From Candidatus Thorarchaeota archaeon (lineage in GTDB: Archaea; Asgardarchaeota; Thorarchaeia; Thorarchaeales; Thorarchaeaceae): a stretch of 38,457 nt of DNA. Position 1 is the stretch's first letter, and each line of letters begins with the position of its first letter. This document shows, one piece after another, positions 1 to 8,729 of the stretch. The stretch is taken from the NCBI GenBank assembly GCA_016840385.1, contig JAEOSL010000018.1:1-38457 (forward strand), written 5' to 3'. A program made the position numbers and the translations under genes. The notes beneath the pieces were generated by a model. It saw nothing but the letters and a program-made list of their open reading frames with translations, was not told the DNA's origin and made no database searches.

Positions 1-154
1 GAACTTCTTCCTAAAACCCAAGGTATTATAAAGAATACAGAGGAGGAATCTTTGGGGAGAGTTGTGGTGTTACCAAATCAGTTAAAACTAGTTAAAAACA
101 GATAGTCAACTATTCCTTAACTATGGTTAATAATCAAAACAGAATTGTTCGAGG

Positions 155-172
155 GAAGGTCTTTTATCTTCG
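155..172 (+). promoter_or_regulatory. Possible TATA element for the flavodiiron gene
   Basis: A T-rich CTTTTATC block after a purine-rich GAAGGT lies about 50 bases before the start codon. An archaeal TATA/BRE pair here would put transcription start near 190 and give a leader of about 28 bases. The rest of bases 1-217 holds no convincing gene. There is a direct repeat of AGTTAAAA near 80-98 of unknown meaning. Recognised by eye only. Confidence 0.25.
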
Positions 173-217
173 GAACATCGGCGCTACCTCGGATATCACA
201 AACGTTAGGTGAAATGA

Positions 218-1402
218 ATGCATAGAGAGATTACTAAGGGAATCTATTACATTGGTGTCGACGACCATCACACAGAACTATTCGAGAATCTATGGTCATT
301 ACCATTTGGTGTTTCATACAACAGCTACTTGATCATGGATGAGAAGATTGCTCACATTGAAACCGTGAAAGGACCTTGGTCTGAAGAGTGGCTCAATAAT
401 ATCCGCGAACTTGTCGACCCATCAAAAATCGATTACATTATACTGAACCACATGGAACCCGATCACACCAGCTCACTTCCTGATATTACTAAACTCGCAC
501 CTAATGCAACCCTCATATATACTCCAAAGGCTGCACCTATGCAGAAATCATTCTACGGTGTTCCATTGAAAGAAAAACTAGTTGAGGATCTAGAGGAACT
601 CAGCTTAGGTTCTAGGACTCTCAAATTCGTTCATGCTCCATTCCTTCACTGGCCTGAGACCATGATGACCTACGTTGTAGAGGATGAGATTGTCTTCTCT
701 TGCGATGCCTTCGGATCTTTCGGTGCTCTCAACGGTAACCACTTTGACGATGAAACTGACCTACGCCTGATTGAGAAGGAAAGCAAACGCTATGTTTCCG
801 CAATCATCACATCATACTTCAAATTTGTACAGCGCGCTTTGGCAAGGGTTAAGGAACTTGGAATTGGCATCAAAGTCATTGCACCAAGTCATGGTCCAAT
901 TTACCGGAAGGATCCTATGTGGATTGTGAACAAATATGACGAGTGGACTAAGCCTGAGTTAGAGAAGCACTGCACAATCGTCTATGGTACAATGTACGGA
1001 TACTCACATCGAATAGCGATTAAACTGAAGAAAGAGTTGCTAGACCTTGGTGTGGAAGTGAAGCTTCACAATGTGTCGTACAGTGACATGAGTCACATAA
1101 TCACAGATTCAGTTCGTGCTAGTGTTCTAGTTGTTGGAACTCCAACTTATGATGCCTATCCATATCCAAAGGTCTGGGGTTTTGTCAATGAAGTACAGGG
1201 TAAACGATTCCCTGTGAAGACAATCGCACTCTTTGGCACTTTCGGCTGGGGCGGCGGTGGAGTCAAGAGACTTGAGAAGATGTTCACTGATATGAAGAAG
1301 GAGATCCTTCAGCCTATTGTTCGTGTGAAGGCTCGTGCAAGTGAAGAAGAGAATCAACAGCTCAAAGAGCTTGCAAAAACTATTGCAGACAGAATCAACT
1401 AG
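218..1402 (+). CDS. fprA: A-type flavoprotein (flavodiiron protein, FprA family)
   Basis: Soluble 394-residue flavodiiron protein that reduces O2 to water and/or NO to N2O in anaerobes. The N-terminal metallo-beta-lactamase-like domain (about 1-245) carries a complete diiron ligand set: H78-x-E80-x-D82-H83, H144, D163 and H225. The C-terminal flavodoxin domain (about 250-394) begins with an FMN phosphate loop, YGTMYGYS near 258. Length and two-domain order are normal for the class A family, with no extra rubredoxin or flavin-reductase domain. The ATG follows AGGTGA by about 5 bases. The rubrerythrin gene 600 bases downstream on the same strand fits a shared role in oxygen or peroxide defence. 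The electron donor is unknown; rubredoxin or coenzyme F420H2 are used by relatives. Whether O2 or NO is preferred cannot be read from the sequence. Confidence 0.93.
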   Translation: MHREITKGIYYIGVDDHHTELFENLWSLPFGVSYNSYLIMDEKIAHIETVKGPWSEEWLNNIRELVDPSKIDYIILNHMEPDHTSSLPDITKLAPNATLIYTPKAAPMQKSFYGVPLKEKLVEDLEELSLGSRTLKFVHAPFLHWPETMMTYVVEDEIVFSCDAFGSFGALNGNHFDDETDLRLIEKESKRYVSAIITSYFKFVQRALARVKELGIGIKVIAPSHGPIYRKDPMWIVNKYDEWTKPELEKHCTIVYGTMYGYSHRIAIKLKKELLDLGVEVKLHNVSYSDMSHIITDSVRASVLVVGTPTYDAYPYPKVWGFVNEVQGKRFPVKTIALFGTFGWGGGGVKRLEKMFTDMKKEILQPIVRVKARASEEENQQLKELAKTIADRIN

Positions 1403-1829
1403 TTGATTCACTCACCTTCAAATACTTCCATATCTGAATCGCAACGAATGTTGCAATGCATACTGCGATGTATACTTGCATCATTGGCAATCCGCCTAGT
1501 CTTGCTGTGGATGAAGCCACTCTGTTGATCAAGAATCCTCCCCAAATGTAACTAACAGGGATTGCCAGGAAAACGTATTGCACGATATTCCGAGCTTTCA
1601 TAGCTACTAGAATAAGCATTATTCCTGTTAGATAATTGGAAACACCGAAAGTGCCCAACAACAGTAATTGATCATCTCGTGCGACTACCAAATCAAGTCC
1701 CATGATATTTTCAGCTGCATACTCTAGTAGGACCGTGTGCATGAATCCTCGAACGAGATCCAAACAGCCTAGTATCGTCATAATGACCCACGCAAATTTC
1801 GGACAATCAAATTCAGTGTTGGTGCTCAA
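1395..1829 (-). CDS. Unknown four-helix membrane protein
   Basis: A 144-residue hydrophobic protein with about four membrane helices (near 12-35, 52-77, 82-102 and 115-137). It has short polar ends and no recognised catalytic motif. The start is a TTG, and the next in-frame ATG (1781) would cut into the first helix. A TATA-like element at 1862-1873 is spaced for a short leader before the TTG, which supports this start. Its last 8 bases overlap the 3' end of the flavodiiron gene in convergent orientation. I do not recognise the family, and the function is unknown. Confidence 0.6.
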   Translation of the reverse strand: MSTNTEFDCPKFAWVIMTILGCLDLVRGFMHTVLLEYAAENIMGLDLVVARDDQLLLLGTFGVSNYLTGIMLILVAMKARNIVQYVFLAIPVSYIWGGFLINRVASSTARLGGLPMMQVYIAVCIATFVAIQIWKYLKVSESTS

Positions 1830-1859
1830 AGCTATTCACTATCTCTGCTTGTTTCTTGG

Positions 1860-1880
1860 CATCTATTATACATTCCTTTT
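1860..1880 (-). promoter_or_regulatory. TATA/BRE-like promoter for the membrane protein gene
   Basis: Read on the minus strand, a purine-rich GAAAAGGAA is followed by TGTATAATAG, about 35 bases before the TTG start at 1829. Archaeal TATA boxes sit about 26 bases before transcription start, so a leader of roughly 10 bases is implied. Confidence 0.4.
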
Positions 1881-1992
1881 CAAGTTAGTTTAGCCTAAGA
1901 TTATGCTTATTAACATGAAAGCCTTGGTTTCAATATTCTCGCGTTAGAGAACAGATATGGAGACTATACTCCATTGAGAGAGTTGATTCAAA

Positions 1993-2574
1993 ATGAAACT
2001 AAAGGGATCTGAAACTGAGAAGAATCTCCTGACCAGTTTTGCTGGAGAGAGTCAAGCTCGCAATCGATATATCCGATATGCGAAAGCCGCAAAGAAAGAA
2101 GACTTCCAATATATTGCTGCAGTGTTTGAAGAAACCGCAGCTGAGGAAGTAGAACACGCTGCCCGATTCTTCAAATTCATGGATGAGGGTGAATGTACTC
2201 CTGAGATCAAGGTCGAATGGGTTTTCCCAACTGGCCACATTGGTTCTACAGAAGAAAACCTACGCTCTGCTGCAGCTGGTGAGAAGTTCGAGTTTTCTGA
2301 TATGTATCCAAAATATGCAGATGTTGCAGATAAGGAAGGATTCAGCAAGATTGCTCATCTCTGGAGAATGATTGCAAAAGCAGAGACCTGGCATCACGAC
2401 AGGTACGATGCACTTGCCAATCAAGTTGCTGATGGGTCTATCCTTAAGAAGAAGGAGAAGGTCCAGTGGCGATGTGACAACTGTGGTTATATCCACGATG
2501 GCGAACATCCTCCAGAGAAATGTCCTGCATGTGACCATCCAAAGGGATACTTCTTTGAGCATGTATTCAAGTAA
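1993..2574 (+). CDS. rbr: Rubrerythrin
   Basis: A 193-residue non-haem diiron peroxidase that reduces hydrogen peroxide to water in anaerobes. The ferritin-like four-helix domain (about 1-140) has the iron ligands in the expected helices: E19 in GESQARNRY, the E51/E52-x-x-H55 box, and E131-x-x-H134 in the last helix. The C-terminal rubredoxin domain (about 158-193) binds one iron through C161-x2-C164 and C177-x2-C180. Size and domain order match classical rubrerythrin. Electrons would come from a rubredoxin or flavoprotein partner; none is adjacent other than the flavodiiron gene upstream. The SD is weak (GAGAG about 13 bases before ATG). Confidence 0.95.
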   Translation: MKLKGSETEKNLLTSFAGESQARNRYIRYAKAAKKEDFQYIAAVFEETAAEEVEHAARFFKFMDEGECTPEIKVEWVFPTGHIGSTEENLRSAAAGEKFEFSDMYPKYADVADKEGFSKIAHLWRMIAKAETWHHDRYDALANQVADGSILKKKEKVQWRCDNCGYIHDGEHPPEKCPACDHPKGYFFEHVFK

Positions 2575-2587
2575 ATGTGATATTTAG

Positions 2588-2640
2588 TGTATGACCAGTA
2601 GGTTTTCCATTTTATGAAGTGGAATATCTTTGGTCATACA
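2588..2640. repeat. 10-bp perfect inverted repeat with a nested stem
   Basis: TGTATGACCA at 2588-2597 is exactly complementary to 2631-2640. Inside it, TTCCA (2605-2609) pairs with TGGAA (2620-2624), giving a two-part stem. It lies between the convergent rubrerythrin gene and the membrane-protein gene at 2694, so a bidirectional terminator or 3'-UTR structure is the simplest reading. It lacks a strong adjacent T-run on either side. Confidence 0.5.
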
Positions 2641-2693
2641 AATAACATTCAAGCTTTTTCTCAATCCGGTTACTGAAGATTCTGGGACTTCTT

Positions 2694-3599
2694 TTACCAA
2701 GCTCCATCTTGAACTTCAAATGACCTCAGGATAAGATACATGATTACTGCAACGAATATGCAGATTGATATGAATCCCATTAGAAATGCGGGTGCTGAAA
2801 GCTCATTCCAGAATACCATAGGTCCATAGATATCTGTAAAGGCTGATACGCCACTCAAATCTCCTAGGAATACTAGGAAGTACGGCATGATGAAGAAAAG
2901 GGCAACGGCTCCAGCTATGTAGAGAAATCTCTTTGGCCACAATCCTAATCTTGACTGTTTGCTTTCTTCATCAGTTTTTGGTATTTCGGAAATAATCTCT
3001 TTCTCAATTTGTTCATCCAATAGAGTTGCATCTCCTCGGGTTGATCTCTTTGATTTGCGCATGAGCCAATAATCCTGGTATCTATCAGTGATATGTGTCC
3101 ACCACTGTTTGAATCCTTCCTTTGATACATGATTTTCGCGATCAAGAAGACTATCCACAATTATGAAGGTTATTGCCGTGATTAAGAATGTGCCAAGAAT
3201 AACTGGGGCATCTGCTACATAGAATCGCATTACATTGTGAGCGGCTAATCCAACCCTTAGTGCAACCAGACCTGAAACAAGTCCAGTTCGGTTGTCAATT
3301 TTACTTTTCTGAGTATGGATATAATAAGATCCTGCCATCGCAATGAATAGGAAAAAGGAAATCGCATCTATAAAATACCAGAAGAACCACAATGGACCTT
3401 CTAATGCTAGGCGTACAAATGGATTTAGCTCAAAATTAGACCCAATCGCGTTGAATAGAAGAATCGTATAGGTTGCATCAATAAATCCAACAGGTGTCAG
3501 GATGAGCACTAGAGCTCTGACCCACTTCTCTTTCCACCATAATTTGAACATTTGCTGTGTATTCATGGTTGAGAGTCGATTTGATTTCTCTGTGACCAT
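2694..3599 (-). CDS. Unknown polytopic membrane protein (DUF5658-like N-terminus)
   Basis: About 301 residues with an estimated five or six membrane helices. The first half has helices near 30-50, 70-95, 105-125 and 132-150. A charged cytosolic loop rich in K, R, D and E follows (about 155-215), then two more helices near 225-250 and 272-297. The DATYTILLF...ELNPFVRLAL stretch at 43-66 recalls small archaeal and bacterial DUF5658-type membrane proteins, but that is a resemblance by eye only. ATG 3599 is chosen; a TTG one codon upstream and an ATG at 3566 are alternatives, with a GGAG about 14 bases upstream of 3599. Function unknown. Confidence 0.6.
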   Translation of the reverse strand: MVTEKSNRLSTMNTQQMFKLWWKEKWVRALVLILTPVGFIDATYTILLFNAIGSNFELNPFVRLALEGPLWFFWYFIDAISFFLFIAMAGSYYIHTQKSKIDNRTGLVSGLVALRVGLAAHNVMRFYVADAPVILGTFLITAITFIIVDSLLDRENHVSKEGFKQWWTHITDRYQDYWLMRKSKRSTRGDATLLDEQIEKEIISEIPKTDEESKQSRLGLWPKRFLYIAGAVALFFIMPYFLVFLGDLSGVSAFTDIYGPMVFWNELSAPAFLMGFISICIFVAVIMYLILRSFEVQDGAW

Positions 3600-3698
3600 C
3601 AAGTTTCTAGGCTCCTGCGAGTTTTCCTCGCAATTTATGCTATAAGGATTTCCAACTAGGCGAAAAGGAAAGTTTACTCCTGACTCAAAAAAAGAATT

Positions 3699-3739
3699 GT
3701 AGAAAAATAAGAAGAGAGACCGAAGCCGAAGCTTCGATC
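3699..3739 (-). terminator. Hairpin terminator with a UUCG tetraloop, after the binding-protein gene
   Basis: On the minus strand GATCGAAGC (3739-3731) pairs with GCTTCGGTC (3726-3718) around a TTCG loop. This is a 9-bp stem with one G-U pair, closed C-G over the very stable cUUCGg tetraloop. A pyrimidine-rich tail (CTCTCTTCTTATTTTTC) follows. It sits about 45 bases past the stop codon at 3783. The plus strand also has a T-run after the hairpin, but no plus-strand gene ends nearby. Confidence 0.65.
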
Positions 3740-3782
3740 TTTTTATACTATATTGGACAATCGTTACGTCTTCTCACTAACT

Positions 3783-5657
3783 TCAAACAGTCTTGTAGTA
3801 GTGGTAGAAGTAAGGATCATGCATTGCGTTGAAGACATAGCCGTTCATGCTGGCACTTTCTACGTGGAAGCTAGTAGCTTGGTAACCCCATAGGAATGCA
3901 CAGTGATCGACAATAGCCTCTTGGATATCAGCATATAGTGAAATCCTTGTGGCTTCAACAGTCTCAACAGCAGCGTCGTCAATCCATCCGTCGACAGTTG
4001 TTCCAGCCCATGCAACGCCGCCTTCACCAAGTGAGTCAGCTAGACCAACCCTGCTCGGGAAGGTACCAGTGGTCTTAACGAATGGTGCTGCGTAGTTGTC
4101 AGGATCTGCGTAGTCAGGTGCCCAACCGAGCCAGAAGATCGGTAGTTGCTTATTCCTGACCTGGTACAGATAGCTTGCCCACTCAAGGCTCTGAACATCG
4201 ATGACAAGTGGTGAAGTGGGGTCAGTTGATGCAGGATCGGCGATAATGTTCTCGATTGCCTGCTGTACAAGTAGACCTGCTGCTTCACGGTTAGTGTTAC
4301 CTTCGTTGTAGAAGATGTTGAGTTCGTATGAGTTGTTAGCCCAGACTGCGTCTAGACCATTGGCCATAGCAAGGTTCCAGTGAGTAACTGCTGCTGCCAT
4401 GTCCAGTTCATACATGAACAAGTCATCATCATGTCCAAACATACCTTGTGGAATTGGTCCCTGTAGTTGGATACCTAATCCATTCAGAATGTTGGTGATG
4501 AGTGAATCATAGTCGAATGCGTATGAAATAGCTGCTCTAAGCTCCCAATCAGTAAAGGGACTTTCCCTAATTTCGTTTGATACGTTCAGGTAATTATTCA
4601 TGTTGAATCCAAGGAACATAACATCGAATGTAGGATTGCCTGCCCAGACCTTGATGTCAGGGTTAAGGCTCTGTGTTGTACCAGTACCAATAGTGGTTGC
4701 GTTATTCCAGATGTCATATGCATTTGTTGCGGGCCAATAGCCACCATCGCTTGTACCTGTTTCCATGTTCAACATCCTGCTGTTCACGTCAGTGTTTAGC
4801 TTGATGGTGATGTCGGTGATTGTACCAGCGTAAGGATGATCGACCAGTGCGTCTTCAGCTCTCCAATAGTCATCGGTGAGTGTGAGCTCGATTCGGTCAT
4901 CCTGAATCCATGTAACTAGCTCGTATGGGCCAGTTCCACATGCTTCCTCATTCAATGTGAGGTCTGTACCATTAGGATTCATTCCACCATTGGCCATAAA
5001 GAAGGTAGGGCTAATCATAGCACCAACTTCGTAGGTCAAGGCTGAAACGAATGGTGTGTAAGCATATGCAAGGTTGACTTCTACTTCGTATTCACTATTT
5101 ACTACAACTGCATCTGAATTCTCCATCCAGTCGACCCAAGCAGCAACGTGTTCGTCGCTACCGTCACCGAATTCATATACTGCATCTTCGACTGCTGCTC
5201 CACCAAGAATTGGTTCGGCAATCATCCAGACTGGACCCCAACCATCGTCCCAACCGCGTCCTAGCATTCGCCAGAAGTTCATTTGTACGGCTGTTGCGTT
5301 GAAGGCTGTACCGTCATGGAATGTGACGCCTTGTCGAAGTGTGAACGTATATGATAAACCGTCTGAGGATAATACTACGCTTTCAGCGAGTAATCCAACA
5401 GATGGGCTTGTGTCTGCAGTGTCCCAGGGATACGTAAACAACGTCTCATAGATGTTGTAATGTACCCATGAACCAGCTGTCTCATAATTTTTGTGTGGGT
5501 CCATATACTCTGGCAGTGCTATGGTTTCCCATAGAATGGTCTGATCATCAGCAAGAACCACTGCTGGTGGTTGAAGCAATAAATATGCTCCAGCAGCACC
5601 AACAACCACGACAATTAATAGGACAGCAACTAATTGATTTCTCTCCATGTTATCCAT
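3783..5657 (-). CDS. oppA: Oligopeptide ABC transporter substrate-binding protein (SBP family 5)
   Basis: A 624-residue extracytoplasmic solute-binding protein of the OppA/DppA type. One N-terminal hydrophobic helix (about 8-30) follows a short charged start and is probably a membrane anchor or uncleaved signal. There is no lipobox cysteine and no C-terminal anchor. The family-5 signature region is clear near 95-130 (LAESVVLSSDGLSYTFTLRQ, then HDGTAFNA). The mature part is acidic with many Asn-x-Ser/Thr sites, which suits an archaeal surface protein. The gene diverges from the permease/ATPase operon starting at 5940, which it presumably serves. The start could be ATG 5657 or, four codons in (MERN), ATG 5648. 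Peptides are the likely ligand; related proteins bind other solutes. Confidence 0.9.
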   Translation of the reverse strand: MDNMERNQLVAVLLIVVVVGAAGAYLLLQPPAVVLADDQTILWETIALPEYMDPHKNYETAGSWVHYNIYETLFTYPWDTADTSPSVGLLAESVVLSSDGLSYTFTLRQGVTFHDGTAFNATAVQMNFWRMLGRGWDDGWGPVWMIAEPILGGAAVEDAVYEFGDGSDEHVAAWVDWMENSDAVVVNSEYEVEVNLAYAYTPFVSALTYEVGAMISPTFFMANGGMNPNGTDLTLNEEACGTGPYELVTWIQDDRIELTLTDDYWRAEDALVDHPYAGTITDITIKLNTDVNSRMLNMETGTSDGGYWPATNAYDIWNNATTIGTGTTQSLNPDIKVWAGNPTFDVMFLGFNMNNYLNVSNEIRESPFTDWELRAAISYAFDYDSLITNILNGLGIQLQGPIPQGMFGHDDDLFMYELDMAAAVTHWNLAMANGLDAVWANNSYELNIFYNEGNTNREAAGLLVQQAIENIIADPASTDPTSPLVIDVQSLEWASYLYQVRNKQLPIFWLGWAPDYADPDNYAAPFVKTTGTFPSRVGLADSLGEGGVAWAGTTVDGWIDDAAVETVEATRISLYADIQEAIVDHCAFLWGYQATSFHVESASMNGYVFNAMHDPYFYHYYKTV

Positions 5658-5939
5658 CTCGTGTTTTTCGAATTGCGTTAGAACGATCCATTTGAAATGA
5701 ATCGTAACAACAAACTAGACCAGTATCATAATTAGATAACTCTCTACTAGACTAGCTTAGCTATTAGATTCTGTGAAAGATTTGCAGACTAATATAGGTT
5801 GCGAATTTTCAATGAGTATCAAATCTATCGCGCATGAAAGAAAACCCTTAAGTATTGGCCGAAGTGCGCAGCAGTAAGTTTAAGCTATCGGTCGTCATCG
5901 GTATCTGAACAGTGAATAGATCTGCACGAGGATTTGCTC
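5658..5939. promoter_or_regulatory. Divergent promoter region between oppA and oppB genes
   Basis: This 282-base A+T-rich intergenic region holds the start sites for both halves of the importer. On the minus strand CCTATATTAG (5798-5789) is a candidate TATA box for the binding protein gene. On the plus strand CCTTAAGTATT after GAAAA (about 5840-5856) is a candidate for the permease operon, with transcription start near 5880. AGCTTAGCT at 5753-5761 is an inverted repeat with a one-base centre, a possible small operator. No ORF here looks real. Confidence 0.35.
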
Positions 5940-6974
5940 ATGAAACTCAGGGACTTTATACTTCGTAGATTAATTTTAGCAATTCCAGTTATTTTTGGTG
6001 TTTTGACAATTACATGGTTCCTTTCGTATGTAGTGGGTGATCCATTAGCTATGTATGTAACTGAAAGGACACCTGATAGTGCAATTCCAGGAATTATGCT
6101 TAAATATGGATTAAACAGGCCTCCAGTTGAACAGTACTTCATCTACCTGGTTAACTTGTTCTCAGGAGATTGGGGTAAAAGTACATCTACTGGTGCAGAT
6201 CAACCAGTTCTAGTTATTCTTGCTAGATTGTTTCCAGCAACAATTGAACTTGCTATTGTAGCAATGGTTGTTGCAATTACCCTTGGGATTCCTCTTGGAA
6301 TCATTTCTGCAACGAAAAAAGATAAAGTCCAAGATCATATTACTCGTATCTTTGCACTCTCTGGAGTTTCAATGCCAATCTTCTGGTTTGGATTGATGCT
6401 CAAGCTTTTGTTCTTTTACCAGTTCTCACAATGGGGATTACCTTATCTTCCTGGTGGCGATAGGTACAACATTAGAATATACAACTATACTCCCACTACA
6501 GGATTCCTATTGGTTGATTCATTAATTTTCGATCAAAATATACGTTTATTCGGTGATGCACTAACGCATCTTATCATGCCTGGATTTTGTCTCGGTTACA
6601 TAACTCTGGCAATTATCACAAGGATGATGCGTTCAAGTATGCTTGAAGTAATCAAGGAGGATTATATCACTCTAGCTAGATCTAAGGGTCTCTCTGAGCG
6701 GATTGTGATATACCGACATGCACTCAGAAACGCCTTGATACCTACCGTGACTGTGATTGGTCTGGCATTTGGTGGTCTCATTACAGGTGCAGTACTCACG
6801 GAATCTATTTTCAATTGGCCTGGCTTAGGTCGATGGGCAACGCGAGCAATATTGAACTCCGATATGGCTGCTATCAATGGATTCACACTCCTTGTAGCAT
6901 TCATATTTGTCACAGCGAACTTTCTTGTAGATATGGTCTACGGTGTTCTCGACCCGAGGATTAGGTTTGGCTGA
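5940..6974 (+). CDS. oppB: Oligopeptide ABC transporter permease, OppB/DppB type
   Basis: A 344-residue inner-membrane permease with the usual OppB plan: a first helix right after the RRLILAIPV start, a large external loop with the GLNRPPVEQYFIYLVNLF motif, then five further helices. The EAA loop that contacts the ATPase is present as DYITLARSKGL followed by HALRNALIP in the last third. The C-terminus ends in the typical DPRIRFG. The ATG at 5940 is preferred over the in-frame TTG at 5934, because GAGGA lies 7 bases before the ATG but only 1 base before the TTG. It is the first gene of a five- or six-gene co-directional run. The peptide substrate is inferred from family. Confidence 0.92.
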   Translation: MKLRDFILRRLILAIPVIFGVLTITWFLSYVVGDPLAMYVTERTPDSAIPGIMLKYGLNRPPVEQYFIYLVNLFSGDWGKSTSTGADQPVLVILARLFPATIELAIVAMVVAITLGIPLGIISATKKDKVQDHITRIFALSGVSMPIFWFGLMLKLLFFYQFSQWGLPYLPGGDRYNIRIYNYTPTTGFLLVDSLIFDQNIRLFGDALTHLIMPGFCLGYITLAIITRMMRSSMLEVIKEDYITLARSKGLSERIVIYRHALRNALIPTVTVIGLAFGGLITGAVLTESIFNWPGLGRWATRAILNSDMAAINGFTLLVAFIFVTANFLVDMVYGVLDPRIRFG

Positions 6975-6991
6975 AAGGAGGATGAAATCAA

Positions 6992-8725
6992 ATGGAATCA
7001 GAATCACAAATCCTGCCAGAAAGTGAAGGCGGAATCGTTTATCGAATCTTTACCCTTGTCCAGATTGTTTTCATTATGAGTTGTCTGATGATTAGTGGTG
7101 TAGTCTTCTTTGGAAACCTCGCCTACACAATTCAAGGAATAATGGGAATCCACGTTGTGCCAAATATGTTCATTGCTAGTTATGCCCTGCAAGGTTTATT
7201 GATCTTGTTTCTATCGCTACTACTCCTAAGGAATTATGAGGGAATTCTTGAGGCGACACCAGACTCTTTCGGTACATCAGTATACATGTACATCTTTCTT
7301 GCACTGTTGTTCGCGACCATGGGAATAATCGGTCTTGTATTCATCACTGTCATTGGTGTTCAATTTGTAATCATGTTCATTCCTAGTGTGAAATTTCTAT
7401 GGTATGTAGAATTTGTTGAAGATACCAAGCCAAGAGTGAAAGAAACACGTTTCACATTGCATCTCATTAGAAAGAGTCCATTGGTTGTAGTTGGAATAGT
7501 CATCATCGTAGTCATGACTTCATTGGCTCTTGCAGCACCATGGATTACAACGTATGCAGGAACTGATATGATATTTGACGACCAGAAACTTCCCCCAGGT
7601 TCAGAAAGTCTGGATATCAAACTAAACTTTGATTACACACTTGAAGAACGCTATTTAGATCCTAAAATCATGCCTGAATATTACTCTGGTGAATATGAAA
7701 TAACACAAGACCATTTAGAAACGGTTGAGATTCCGCGATTTTTCATAGGTGTATCTGATTTAGAAACAGGTTCTGATGCTGTGGCAGTGAATGTCACATT
7801 CAGACTCTATTCACTGGATGCTTCAGAATATGAGGCGTTGACAGCTACAGAACGGTTGAGCTACCTTTACCACAATGTAACCCTTTACCACAATGCATCT
7901 GGTTTCAACGCTGACCTTCTAGAATATATCTACATGCCTAATACAAATGCTACCTATATGTGGGAATTGCAATTCAGCGCATCCCAGAAGACAAGTACGT
8001 GGGTTGCAAACACTCGTGTTGTACTTTCCTACTACAATAACTATCCAATTCATATCTGGGGTACTGACAATTATGGCGGTGACATATACAGCCGGATTAT
8101 TTGGGGTGCTCAAGAAGATCTGAAGATCTCTGTAAGTGTTGTTCTAGTTGCAGTGTCTCTGGGTGCAATTATTGGTGCCGCATCAGGATATTTTGGTGGA
8201 AAATTAGATGAACTCGTAATGCGAATTACGGACATCTTCTTTGCATTTCCAGGTCTGGTGCTAGCTATGGCTATTGTCATGGCTCTTGGTACACGTAGTT
8301 TAGAAACAATTAGCATTGCGCTCATGATAACGTGGTGGCCTACCTATGCGCGTCTTGTACGTGCTCAGGTCCTAACAGAACGTGAGAAGCTCTACATTGA
8401 AGCTGCACGTTCCTCAGGAGCAAGTGATGCAAGAATCCTATTCAGTCACATTCTTCCTAATACAATTCAACCAGTGATTGTCCAAGCTACAATGGATATT
8501 GGATCAGTTCTATTGGTTGCAGCGGGTCTTGCATTCATTGGCTTCGGTCCACCAATTGGAACGGCAGAATGGGGAATGATGATAGCAAGAGGTCAAGATT
8601 ACATCAGAAGTAGTCCTTGGATGACACTGTATCCTGGAATAGCGATACTTGTGACAGCTCTCGCGTTCAATCTTATTGGAGATGGGATACGGGATATCAT
8701 GGATCCCAAGCTAAGAAGGAGATGA
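6992..8725 (+). CDS. oppC: Oligopeptide ABC permease, OppC/DppC type, with N-terminal membrane extension
   Basis: At 577 residues this is nearly twice the usual OppC length of about 300. Residues 1-150 add about three extra membrane helices (near 15-45, 56-82 and 93-130). The normal OppC core then starts at about 157 (IRKSPLVVVGIVI). A long, mostly polar segment (about 188-365) with several Asn-x-Ser/Thr sites follows the core's first helix and is probably external. The GTDNYGGDIYSRIIWGAQ motif marks the return to the conserved core. The EAA loop YIEAARSSGASDARILFSHI and the terminal MDPKLRRR are normal. GGAGGA lies 10 bases before the ATG, and 17 bases separate it from oppB. The role of the extension is unknown. 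Confidence 0.9.
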   Translation: MESESQILPESEGGIVYRIFTLVQIVFIMSCLMISGVVFFGNLAYTIQGIMGIHVVPNMFIASYALQGLLILFLSLLLLRNYEGILEATPDSFGTSVYMYIFLALLFATMGIIGLVFITVIGVQFVIMFIPSVKFLWYVEFVEDTKPRVKETRFTLHLIRKSPLVVVGIVIIVVMTSLALAAPWITTYAGTDMIFDDQKLPPGSESLDIKLNFDYTLEERYLDPKIMPEYYSGEYEITQDHLETVEIPRFFIGVSDLETGSDAVAVNVTFRLYSLDASEYEALTATERLSYLYHNVTLYHNASGFNADLLEYIYMPNTNATYMWELQFSASQKTSTWVANTRVVLSYYNNYPIHIWGTDNYGGDIYSRIIWGAQEDLKISVSVVLVAVSLGAIIGAASGYFGGKLDELVMRITDIFFAFPGLVLAMAIVMALGTRSLETISIALMITWWPTYARLVRAQVLTEREKLYIEAARSSGASDARILFSHILPNTIQPVIVQATMDIGSVLLVAAGLAFIGFGPPIGTAEWGMMIARGQDYIRSSPWMTLYPGIAILVTALAFNLIGDGIRDIMDPKLRRR

Positions 8726-8729
8726 TACA

